Source: JAZLJD01 sp045617725
Lineage (GTDB): Bacteria; Bacillota; Clostridia; Lachnospirales; Lachnospiraceae
Assembly: GCA_045617725.1 (NCBI GenBank)
Contig: JAZLJD010000084.1
Location: 1-34,311 of the forward strand
Direction: 5' to 3'
Length of the DNA: 34,311 nt
This document shows, in pieces, positions 7,443-14,204 of the stretch. Each line of letters opens with the position of its first letter. The first letter of the stretch is position 1. The notes under the pieces were generated by a model. The model searched no databases. It had not been told where the DNA came from and saw only the letters and a list, made by a program, of their open reading frames with translations. Both the position numbers and the translations under genes were made by a program.

Positions 7443-7473
7443 CAAAAAAATACACCTCAACGAGGAGGTGTAT
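7443..7473 (-). terminator. Terminator-like hairpin, orphan
   Basis: ATACACCTC (7450-7458) pairs perfectly with GAGGTGTAT (7465-7473), and the minus strand continues with seven T residues. No annotated minus-strand gene ends here, since the HPr-like gene already has its own terminator at 7706-7734. Confidence 0.6.
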
Positions 7474-7508
7474 AAATTCGGACTCTCTGGGTCCTAAAAA
7501 GGGAGGAT

Positions 7509-7530
7509 GCCCGGTATGGGGATACCGGGC
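7509..7530. repeat. Perfect hairpin GCCCGGTAT/ATACCGGGC
   Basis: Nine-base perfect arms (7509-7517 and 7522-7530) around a GGGG loop. The function is unknown; it may be part of a small structured RNA together with 7443-7473. Confidence 0.55.
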
Positions 7531-7705
7531 AGTATTATGAAAAAGTTTTTATGTTAAGGATAAGTAGTGGTTAACTATTTATTTGTAACATCTTATGGTT
7601 TTATTGTAAAAGGTGCGTATGTATAAATGGTGTTATGTAAATTAACTTACTTTGAATTAAATATGAACGAAATGTAAACTTGCGTAAATAGCTGCTGTTT
7701 TAGCG

Positions 7706-7734
7706 TAAAAATGCCTCCGGTCTCCCGGAGGCAT
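7706..7734 (-). terminator. Terminator of the uvrC-to-HPr-like gene cluster
   Basis: ATGCCTCCGG (7711-7720) pairs with CCGGAGGCAT (7725-7734), a perfect 10-bp stem with a 4-base loop, followed on the minus strand by a T-run. It lies 47 bases after the HPr-like stop. Confidence 0.88.
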
Positions 7735-7780
7735 CTTCTAACCCACATAATTTATTGATATAACCACACTGAGGTTCGGC

Positions 7781-8038
7781 TTATTTCTCGCTTTCCAAAA
7801 GCGCTTCAATTTCGGAAAGTGCCTGTTCCTCATCAGGACCGTCAGTAATGACTGTCATCTTCTCCCCGCCTGCCATGGCAAGACTCATCATGCCCATAAT
7901 GCTTTTGGCATTAACATGCTTGGATCCTGTCTCAACATAAACGGAGCTTTCGAACTGGCTGGCGCTCTGTACAAGTAATGCAACCTGTCTGGCCTCAAGG
8001 CCGCCTGCCATACGAATGGTAATTTCTTTCTGCGTCAT
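7781..8038 (-). CDS. HPr-like regulatory protein without the PTS histidine (Crh-like)
   Basis: This 85-residue protein has the full HPr fold length. The active-site segment is GGLEARQVALLVQSAS, so residue 15, normally the His phosphorylated by PTS Enzyme I (GLHARPA), is Glu. The regulatory segment NAKSIMGMMSL is intact, with Ser at exactly residue 46, the HprK target. It therefore should not relay phosphate in sugar uptake but could be phosphorylated on Ser46 and act in carbon regulation, like Bacillus Crh, which has Gln15 and is also encoded beside whiA and rapZ. The hprK gene is four genes upstream in the same cluster, which supports the pairing. The ribosome site is CAGGAGG. It is the last gene before the terminator at 7706-7734. 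Confidence in the HPr fold is high; the Crh-like role is inferred. Confidence 0.9.
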   Translation of the reverse strand: MTQKEITIRMAGGLEARQVALLVQSASQFESSVYVETGSKHVNAKSIMGMMSLAMAGGEKMTVITDGPDEEQALSEIEALLESEK

Positions 8039-8082
8039 CTAAACTCCTCCTGTCGCATAGTTATTAACTAACATAAACCAAG

Positions 8083-8973
8083 TTAACTGCCGGACTGCCT
8101 CAATTCATCCGCAATTGCAGTAAGCTTCTGCAGGCGGTGATTCAGCCCGGATTTCGTGAGTGGCGGGTTCAGCATAGCCGCCATGTCTTTTAGGGACGTC
8201 TCCTCCGGAACCTCCAGTCGAAGCTCTGCTACGATACGCAGATGCTCGGGAAGTGCACTAAGTCCCATATGTTCGCTGATATATTGCACATCAAGCTTCT
8301 GCTTGGTGCTCGTGTTAATGGACTTGGCCATATTGGCCGATTCACAATTACACTGTCTGTTAATATTGTTGCCGATTTCTTTCAGAATACGCGTATTCTC
8401 AAGATTCATAAGAGACACACAAGCCCCTGTCAGTGACAGGAATGTGGAAATCTCCGTTCCTTCCTTTATGTACGCAATATATGCATTGCGCCGTTTCACA
8501 AGCTTCCCACACAGCTCGCAGGCTATCAGTTGCTCGCATACCGCGGTCGCGGCTTCCTTTGTATTACATACAAATTCCAGATGGTAACTGCGGGCCGGAT
8601 CGCTCATGGAACCAACCGAAAGATACGCACCCTTTAGGAATGCTCTTTTGCAGCAGGAGTTCTTAAGGCACAGCGGAGAGCCCGTTGCCTGCAGTAAATC
8701 TGCCGCATCTGAAAGAGGAACGCTGATTTCAAAATGATGTCCAACGGCCCTCGGCTCAAAATCAATACATATATTAAATGTTTTTCGCAGTAATGTAAAG
8801 CACTTTCTTAGCAGGGCTGTATTCTCACTTTTTATGCACAATTCCCCGTCAAGATCCGCAGTTTCACGATTGGAAAGAAACAAAAGGTAGGCTGAAAGTT
8901 CCGCAATTCTGCAATGTCTGGCGCTGTCTAAACTCTTAAGCAGTTCTTCTTTTACTTCTTGCGAAAAAGACAT
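8083..8973 (-). CDS. whiA: DNA-binding protein WhiA
   Basis: This 296-residue WhiA homologue has an N-terminal half corresponding to the degenerate LAGLIDADG homing-endonuclease fold (MSFSQEVKEELL start, RAFLKGAYLSVGSMSDP at about 110-125). The C-terminal helix-turn-helix domain is LPEHLRIVAELRLEVPEETSLKDMA and LTKSGLNHRLQKL (about 240-290). In Firmicutes WhiA is linked to cell division and chromosome segregation; in Streptomyces it is a sporulation regulator. Length is close to the usual 300-315. It starts 11 bases after the rapZ stop, with AGGAGCC upstream of the ATG, and precedes the HPr-like gene, the standard clostridial order. Confidence 0.95.
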   Translation of the reverse strand: MSFSQEVKEELLKSLDSARHCRIAELSAYLLFLSNRETADLDGELCIKSENTALLRKCFTLLRKTFNICIDFEPRAVGHHFEISVPLSDAADLLQATGSPLCLKNSCCKRAFLKGAYLSVGSMSDPARSYHLEFVCNTKEAATAVCEQLIACELCGKLVKRRNAYIAYIKEGTEISTFLSLTGACVSLMNLENTRILKEIGNNINRQCNCESANMAKSINTSTKQKLDVQYISEHMGLSALPEHLRIVAELRLEVPEETSLKDMAAMLNPPLTKSGLNHRLQKLTAIADELRQSGS

Positions 8974-8984
8974 GTGGGCTCCTT

Positions 8985-9842
8985 TTACTTTTCGGCATCA
9001 CGGTGTGTAATGGTTATTCCGTAATTGCCGTGATCTTTCATGCGACTAAAAATTTCATTGGCCAGCGTAACGCTGCGATGCTTACCGCCGGTGCAACCGA
9101 TTCCTACCACCAGCTGATGTTTCCCTTCTTCGACATAGTTGGGAATCAGAAATTCCATCATATCCGTAAGCTTTACGAGGAATTCCTCGGCTTCCGGATA
9201 ACTCATAACATAATCGTGTACCGGAGCGTCGTTGCCGGTAAGCGGCTTCAGTTCATCAATATAGAAGGGATTCGGAAGGAATCGAACGTCAAAAACAAGA
9301 TCCGCATCCTGCGGGATTCCGTACTTAAAGCCAAAGCTGACGATGTTGACCATCAGAGAATTGTACTCTTCGTTTTTTACAAAGATACGTTCCAGCTCTT
9401 CCTTCAGCTCGCGCGTCAGAAGGTTGGAGGTATCTATCACATAATCCGCGCTCTCGCGAGTGGGGGCAAGAATCTCACGTTCCTTGGTAATGCCGGTCTC
9501 GATGCGTCCCTCCGCAGCGAGCGGATGCATTCTACGGCTTTCCTTATATCGTTTCAGAAGGGTCTGGTCGCTCGCTTCCATAAACAGGACTTCGTAGGAA
9601 TAGCCTTTGTCCTTAATGGACTGAAGCGCTGCTCTGGCCTCGTCAAAGGACTGGTCAGCACGCACATCAAGACCCAGGGCCACCTTGTTAATCTCGAGGT
9701 TCGGCATCATAATCATTTCGACAAACTTCTCAATCAACGGAATCGGAAGATTGTCAACACAATAAAACCCCATATCCTCAAGCATCTTTATGGCTGTTCT
9801 TTTGCCGCCACCGCTCATACCGGTAACAATGACAAAACGCAT
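8985..9842 (-). CDS. rapZ: RapZ/YvcJ family nucleotide-binding protein
   Basis: This 285-residue cytoplasmic P-loop protein belongs to the family that includes E. coli RapZ (RNase E adaptor sensing cell-wall precursor supply) and Bacillus YvcJ (nucleotide-binding, affects competence). Visible parts are the Walker A at residues 8-16, CVDNLPIPLIEKF at about 28, FMEASDQTLLKRYKESRRMHPL at about 85, the conserved SFGFKYG (about 168) and IGCTGGKHRSV near 245. Odd point: Walker A reads GMSGGGKRT, with Arg where Ser/Thr normally follows the Lys and helps bind magnesium. The neighbouring Thr may compensate. It sits between murB and whiA (12- and 11-base gaps) in one operon. Its target RNA or partner in Firmicutes is not established. 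Confidence 0.95.
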   Translation of the reverse strand: MRFVIVTGMSGGGKRTAIKMLEDMGFYCVDNLPIPLIEKFVEMIMMPNLEINKVALGLDVRADQSFDEARAALQSIKDKGYSYEVLFMEASDQTLLKRYKESRRMHPLAAEGRIETGITKEREILAPTRESADYVIDTSNLLTRELKEELERIFVKNEEYNSLMVNIVSFGFKYGIPQDADLVFDVRFLPNPFYIDELKPLTGNDAPVHDYVMSYPEAEEFLVKLTDMMEFLIPNYVEEGKHQLVVGIGCTGGKHRSVTLANEIFSRMKDHGNYGITITHRDAEK

Positions 9843-9854
9843 AGCACTACCTCC

Positions 9855-10757
9855 CTAAAAAAAGTTTCCGATAAACAGTACTTCCGGCTCCAGCCGTACC
9901 TGAAACTTCTCATATACAATACGTTGCACATCGCGAATCAGCTGACGAACCTCTGCCGCTGTCGCGTGGTTCTCATTAATCACAAATCCGCAATGCTTCT
10001 CCGACACCCGGGCACCGCCGACACTATAACCTGCAAGTCCCGCATCCTGAATCAGCTTGCCTGCAAAATACCCTTCCGGCCGCTTGAACGTGCTTCCGGC
10101 ACTCGGATACTCCAGAGGCTGCTTATCAAGACGTTGCTTACCGAACTGCGTAACCGCCTTGCGGATCTCGTCCCGATCTCCCCGTTCCATGTTCAGAACG
10201 ACCTCGACGACGATGCCTTCCTTTTCGGCCAGGATGCTGCGTCGGTAGCCAAAAGCCATTTCTTCCCCGGTAAGTGTTTCAAACTCTCCGTTCTCATTCA
10301 AAAGTGTCACCGAAGCGGTAATATTCTTGATTTCACCACCATAGGCACCGGCATTCATACGAATGGCACCGCCCATGGTTCCGGGAATCTGCGTTCCCCA
10401 CTCAAGGCCCGATAAGCTCGCATCGATGGCGGCCATACCAACCTTGGACAGCATACAGCCACCGCCCGCGTAGATTTTGGTTCCTTCCACACGCAGCTCT
10501 GCCAGACTGCCGGATAAGTGTATCACAATTCCGCGATACCCCTGGTCGCTGATCAGTACATTGCTTCCGTTTCCTAAAATGAAATACGGATAGGAAGCCT
10601 CCTTGCACATGGAAATAATGCCCCGTAGTTCCTCTTTGGCCTCCACAAGGGCATAATAATCCGCCGGACCTCCGATTTTGAAGGTCGTATGGCGCTCCAT
10701 ATTCTCTTTGATTAAAAGGCGCTCCTTGGGGAGCACCTCTAAAAAGTTTGGAATCAT
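9855..10757 (-). CDS. murB: UDP-N-acetylmuramate dehydrogenase (UDP-N-acetylenolpyruvoylglucosamine reductase)
   Basis: This 300-residue FAD enzyme reduces UDP-GlcNAc-enolpyruvate with NADPH to UDP-MurNAc, the second committed step of peptidoglycan precursor synthesis. The FAD domain shows NMERHTTFKIGGPADYY (about 19-35), ILGNGSNVLISD (about 60-71) and GTQIPGTMGGAIRMNAGAYG (about 121-140). The C-terminal substrate domain has YPSAGSTFKRP, with the catalytic Ser, at about 216-226, and LEPEVLFIG, with the catalytic Glu, at the end. The lack of the extra E. coli loop makes it a type II MurB. Its ATG overlaps the hprK stop by one base (TAATG), suggesting translational coupling. Confidence 0.97.
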   Translation of the reverse strand: MIPNFLEVLPKERLLIKENMERHTTFKIGGPADYYALVEAKEELRGIISMCKEASYPYFILGNGSNVLISDQGYRGIVIHLSGSLAELRVEGTKIYAGGGCMLSKVGMAAIDASLSGLEWGTQIPGTMGGAIRMNAGAYGGEIKNITASVTLLNENGEFETLTGEEMAFGYRRSILAEKEGIVVEVVLNMERGDRDEIRKAVTQFGKQRLDKQPLEYPSAGSTFKRPEGYFAGKLIQDAGLAGYSVGGARVSEKHCGFVINENHATAAEVRQLIRDVQRIVYEKFQVRLEPEVLFIGNFF

Positions 10758-11695
10758 TAATCGTCGTCCTCATCCGAACGTTGCATATTGGCCTGCATTC
10801 TCTTGTAAAGCTCGTCTACCGCATTGTAACCCATCTTCTTCTGACGATGGTTAACTGCTGCCGACTCACAAATGATTGCCAGGTTACGACCGGGACGAAT
10901 CGGAATATTGTGGCAAACAACCTTGTTGCCCAGATACTCGATATAATGGTCCTCCATGCCAAGGCGGTCATACTCCGTATCCTTATTCCAATCCTCAAGC
11001 TGAATTACAAGGTCGATATTCTGCGTCTCACGGACACAGGATACACCGAACAGGGTCTTAACATCGACGATGCCGATACCTCGAAGCTCAATGAAATGCT
11101 TCAGCACATCCGGTGCACTTCCGATCAGGGTTTCCTCGGAAACCTTTCGAATAACAACCACATCATCACTGACGAGACGGTGACCACGCTTAATGAGCTC
11201 CAGTGCAGCCTCGCTCTTACCGATACCACTCTCACCGGTAATCAGGACACCTTCACCGTAAATATCAACAAGGACACCGTGAATGGAAATGGTGGGTGCC
11301 AGCTTTACATTCAACCAACGAATGATTTCAGCCATGAACGCGGACGTTTCCATCTTGGTGGAAAGCAGCGGAACTCCGTTCTCGTGTGCGACCTGAATCA
11401 TCACATCATCGGGCTGTATGCCACGGCAAAAAACAACGCAGGGTGTTTTGTCGGTCAGAACATTGGTGTAGATATCATGCTTGGTATCATGAACCATATG
11501 TTCAATATAACTGGACTCCACGTAACCGATAATCTGGATACGGGTGGGGTCATTGTATTCATAGTAGCCTGCCAGCTGCAGTGCAGGACGGTTAATATCC
11601 GGCTGGCTGACACGAATATGGGAAATATCAATATCCGGTGTCAGATTCTCCAGTTTCATTTTCTCAATAATGCTTTCCAAACTTACATGTGCCAT
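10757..11695 (-). CDS. hprK: HPr kinase/phosphorylase
   Basis: This 312-residue bifunctional enzyme phosphorylates Ser46 of HPr or Crh with ATP or pyrophosphate and removes the phosphate when inorganic phosphate is high. It is the metabolic sensor of carbon catabolite control in Firmicutes. The C-terminal catalytic domain shows SIHGVLVDIYGEGVLITGES with the catalytic His, the P-loop GESGIGKS (about 153-160), SDDVV (about 178) and the family signature IELRGIGIVDVKTLFG (about 200-215). Length matches the family (about 305-320). The start has AAAGGAGT about nine bases upstream. It follows uvrC by 59 bases. A His-less HPr-like protein in the same cluster is a likely substrate alongside ordinary HPr, which is not in this window. 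Confidence 0.97.
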   Translation of the reverse strand: MAHVSLESIIEKMKLENLTPDIDISHIRVSQPDINRPALQLAGYYEYNDPTRIQIIGYVESSYIEHMVHDTKHDIYTNVLTDKTPCVVFCRGIQPDDVMIQVAHENGVPLLSTKMETSAFMAEIIRWLNVKLAPTISIHGVLVDIYGEGVLITGESGIGKSEAALELIKRGHRLVSDDVVVIRKVSEETLIGSAPDVLKHFIELRGIGIVDVKTLFGVSCVRETQNIDLVIQLEDWNKDTEYDRLGMEDHYIEYLGNKVVCHNIPIRPGRNLAIICESAAVNHRQKKMGYNAVDELYKRMQANMQRSDEDDD

Positions 11696-11754
11696 ATTAA
11701 TTAATTACTCCTTTCAAAACTCACTCCTTAAATTGTAGCATAGGGGCTATGGTT

Positions 11755-13587
11755 TTACAATTCCGGCTCCTTATGGAAATACGCGTATACCGCTTCGGCC
11801 GCGGGGCGGTTAAAGCCTTCGATGGATGCCAGTGTATCCACATCCGCCGCCAGTACCTCGTCAATGGATTGAAACGCACGCATCAGTGCCCGCCTGCGTT
11901 TCGGGCCGATTCCGGGCACTTCATCCAGCACGGAATGCACCTGGTTCTGTTGCCGTAACGACCTGTGATACTCTATTGCAAAACGATGTGCCTCGTCCTG
12001 AATACGGGTAATCAGCTTAAAGGCCTCGCTGCCCGTATCGATCGGCAGTTCCTGTTCGTTAAAAAATACCGCTCTGGTCCTGTGATTGTCGTCCTTTACC
12101 ATACCGCACACGGGGACATGGATATCAAACTTCTCCATAATCTCCAGGGCTGCATGCACCTGGCCCTTGCCACCGTCCATCAGGAACAGATCCGGAATCC
12201 GTGCAAATGTCTCATCGCCAAACCGCTCAAGCCGGCGTGTCATTACCTCACGCATGCAGGCGTAATCGTCGGGTCCTGCGACCGTCTTTATCTTAAACTT
12301 ACGGTAATCACTTCGCTTGGGACTTCCGTTTTCAAACACAACCATGGACGCCACATTGGCAAAGCCGCCCGTATTGGAGATATCGAAAGCCTCCATGCGG
12401 CTTAACTGCGTAAGTCCCAGCAGATTTCGAATATCCTCCTGCGCTCCGGTGGTTCGTTCCTCCTCACGCCTTAGCTTATTTCCATCCTTCTCAAGCTGCA
12501 GCTCCGCGTTGCGAACAGCCAGTTCCATGAGTTTTTCTTTTTGGCCCTTCTGAGGCACCGTGATGCTGACCTTCTGGCCCTTCACGCGGGAAAGCCACTC
12601 GCTGATGACATCCGCATCGGGAATTTCCTCCTGGAGCATCAAAAATCGCGGAATAAACGGGGTGCCGGAATAGAATTGCTTCAAAAATTCGGAGAGAATA
12701 TCCGCACTCGCCTCGCCCTCGGTTCGGGTCATGTAGAAATGCTCGCGCCCTATCATGCGGCCCGCACGGACAAAAAATACCTGAATCACGCTGTCGCCTT
12801 CGCCCCGGGCAATGGCGATGATATCCTTGTCCTCCTGGCCGGCGTCCGTGATTTTCTGGTGTTCCGCAATCATGCCGACGCTTCGAATAAGGTCACGATA
12901 CCGTGCCGCATCCTCGAATTCCATCCGTTCGGACGCATCCATCATCTTTGAGTTCAGTTCCCTAAGGATCTCCGTATACTCGCCCTGCAAAAAACGAATT
13001 GCCCCTTCCACCTGCTTGTGATACTCCGCGCAGGAAACGGCCCCCGTACAAGGTGCGGAACAACGGTGAATATGCTCGTTCAGGCAGCTTCGTTCTTTGC
13101 CTATCGTCTCGGGAAGCTTCCGCGAACAGGTTCGCAAAGAAAAAAGCGAATTAATAAGGTCCACCGTTTCATGAACCGACTGGGCACTCATGTAGGGGCC
13201 GAAATACTTGGCGTGGTCCTTCTTAAGCTCACGGCTCATCATAACGCGCGGGAAATCCTCCTGCACCGTTACCTTGATGTAAGGGTAGGTCTTGTCGTCC
13301 TTCAGCATGGTGTTATACTTGGGAAGGTTCTCTTTGATCAGATTGTTCTCAAGAACAAGGGCCTCCACCTCAGAGTCCGTTACAATGTACTCAAACCATG
13401 CTATGTGTCTGACCATGTCCTGAATCTTCGGCGTTTTTTTGGTCGAAGTTCGAAAATAAGAACGCACGCGGTTCTTCAGAATAATGGCTTTTCCCACATA
13501 AATAATTACATCATGCGCATCATGCATGATGTAAACCCCCGGCTTCGCCGGCAGCTTCTTCAGTTCTTCCTGAATGTCAAAAATCAT
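11755..13587 (-). CDS. uvrC: UvrABC nucleotide excision repair subunit UvrC
   Basis: This 610-residue protein makes the two incisions around DNA lesions handed over by UvrA-UvrB. Domains in order: an N-terminal GIY-YIG nuclease (PGVYIMHDAHDVIIYVGKA at about 16-34, catalytic residues for the 3' cut), a Cys cluster with CSRKLPETIGKERSC and HIHRCSAPC at about 150-180, a UVR/UvrB-binding motif (MEFEDAARYRDLI at about 216), an RNase H-like endonuclease domain (MEAFDISNTGG at about 394, LMDGGKGQ at about 460) and C-terminal helix-hairpin-helix repeats (DEVPGIGPKRRRAL, ASIEGFNRPAAEA). Length is typical. The start ATG has AGGACG five bases upstream. It begins just 15 bases below the terminator of the TerB-like gene, so its own promoter is unclear. 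Confidence 0.97.
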   Translation of the reverse strand: MIFDIQEELKKLPAKPGVYIMHDAHDVIIYVGKAIILKNRVRSYFRTSTKKTPKIQDMVRHIAWFEYIVTDSEVEALVLENNLIKENLPKYNTMLKDDKTYPYIKVTVQEDFPRVMMSRELKKDHAKYFGPYMSAQSVHETVDLINSLFSLRTCSRKLPETIGKERSCLNEHIHRCSAPCTGAVSCAEYHKQVEGAIRFLQGEYTEILRELNSKMMDASERMEFEDAARYRDLIRSVGMIAEHQKITDAGQEDKDIIAIARGEGDSVIQVFFVRAGRMIGREHFYMTRTEGEASADILSEFLKQFYSGTPFIPRFLMLQEEIPDADVISEWLSRVKGQKVSITVPQKGQKEKLMELAVRNAELQLEKDGNKLRREEERTTGAQEDIRNLLGLTQLSRMEAFDISNTGGFANVASMVVFENGSPKRSDYRKFKIKTVAGPDDYACMREVMTRRLERFGDETFARIPDLFLMDGGKGQVHAALEIMEKFDIHVPVCGMVKDDNHRTRAVFFNEQELPIDTGSEAFKLITRIQDEAHRFAIEYHRSLRQQNQVHSVLDEVPGIGPKRRRALMRAFQSIDEVLAADVDTLASIEGFNRPAAEAVYAYFHKEPEL

Positions 13588-13594
13588 ATCGTCC

Positions 13595-13643
13595 TAAAAA
13601 ACAGACCTCTATAGGTCCGGTATTCATCGAACATACAGAGGTC
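13595..13643 (-). terminator. Terminator between the TerB-like gene and uvrC
   Basis: AGAGGTC (13637-13643) pairs with GACCTCT (13604-13610) across a long loop that contains further pairing. The minus strand then has TGTTTTTT. It ends 8 bases before the uvrC start codon, so it could act as a partial attenuator for the uvrC operon. Confidence 0.65.
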
Positions 13644-13666
13644 AATTCCTGTCCTATAAAGTATGA

Positions 13667-14146
13667 TTAGCGGTTCTTAATGTACTCAATCATATTGCTG
13701 ATATAAATTCCGGTATCCTGTACTTCGTTGTTGGAACCGCTACCGTCTGCACATGCTACGCAGGCTGCCACCTTTTTGTAGATTTCTATCAGCTCCGAAC
13801 AGAAAACTGGGTTCTCGCCGGACTGTGCAAGTGTTGTATCTGCTGCAATTGCAATCTTGAGTGCTTCGGGCGGGGTCTGCTCGAAATCTACGGAGTAAAT
13901 ATTGTGTCTCTTGATGAAATCCGTCACGGTGGATGCATCCAGATCTAAGTCGAACAACTCGGAAATAGCGGATGCTTCTTCCCAACGAACACGGCCGTCC
14001 GATGCGGAAATATACATTGCAAATGCTGCAAGTTCCGACTCGCACATCGCATACATCTCATTCTCATCGGCGCCCAAAACGCCGGCCATCTTGCTGATGA
14101 CGGAAAATAAAGCTTCAATGTCGTCTTTCAATAAATTAATGTTCAC
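13667..14146 (-). CDS. TerB-like helical protein (hypothetical)
   Basis: This 159-residue, acidic, all-helical protein has no signal peptide. Two similar acidic turns, AMYISASDGRVRWEEASAIS (about 41-60) and VACADGSGSNNEVQDTGIY (about 133-151), have the Asp-rich helix-loop pattern of TerB-fold proteins, where such motifs bind a metal. I infer a TerB-like domain; the biochemical function is unknown, and tellurite resistance should not be assumed. The start is a GTG with AAGGAGG seven bases upstream. It lies between ftsH and uvrC on the same strand and is followed by its own terminator. Confidence 0.72.
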   Translation of the reverse strand: MNINLLKDDIEALFSVISKMAGVLGADENEMYAMCESELAAFAMYISASDGRVRWEEASAISELFDLDLDASTVTDFIKRHNIYSVDFEQTPPEALKIAIAADTTLAQSGENPVFCSELIEIYKKVAACVACADGSGSNNEVQDTGIYISNMIEYIKNR

Positions 14147-14204
14147 TACTGGTCCTCCTTCAAAACATTCATTACTATAGTCAAGAATAGCATATCACGG
14201 ATGC

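Larger units (their letters stand above)
7175..7780. other. 606-base intergenic region with repeat and stacked hairpins
   Basis: No credible gene is seen. From left to right it holds a 201-base palindrome (7241-7441), a minus-strand terminator-like hairpin (7443-7473), a perfect 9-bp hairpin (7509-7530), an AT-rich unstructured stretch (about 7540-7700), and the terminator of the HPr-like gene (7706-7734). The hairpin run between 7443 and 7530 could be the 3' part of a small minus-strand RNA. No good promoter for it was found. Confidence 0.6.

Noticed and set aside
9003..10415. 470-residue open frame on the plus strand opposite rapZ and murB
   Set aside because: Both antisense genes are certain by motif. 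The plus-strand product has no recognisable domain and no ribosome site; it is a frame shadow.
10748..11704. 318-residue plus-strand frame opposite hprK
   Set aside because: It mirrors the hprK coding sequence, whose P-loop and signature motifs are intact; composition is that of an antisense shadow.
13667..14146. Tellurite resistance gene
   Set aside because: Only a TerB-like helical pattern is visible; no other ter genes are present, so no resistance function is claimed.
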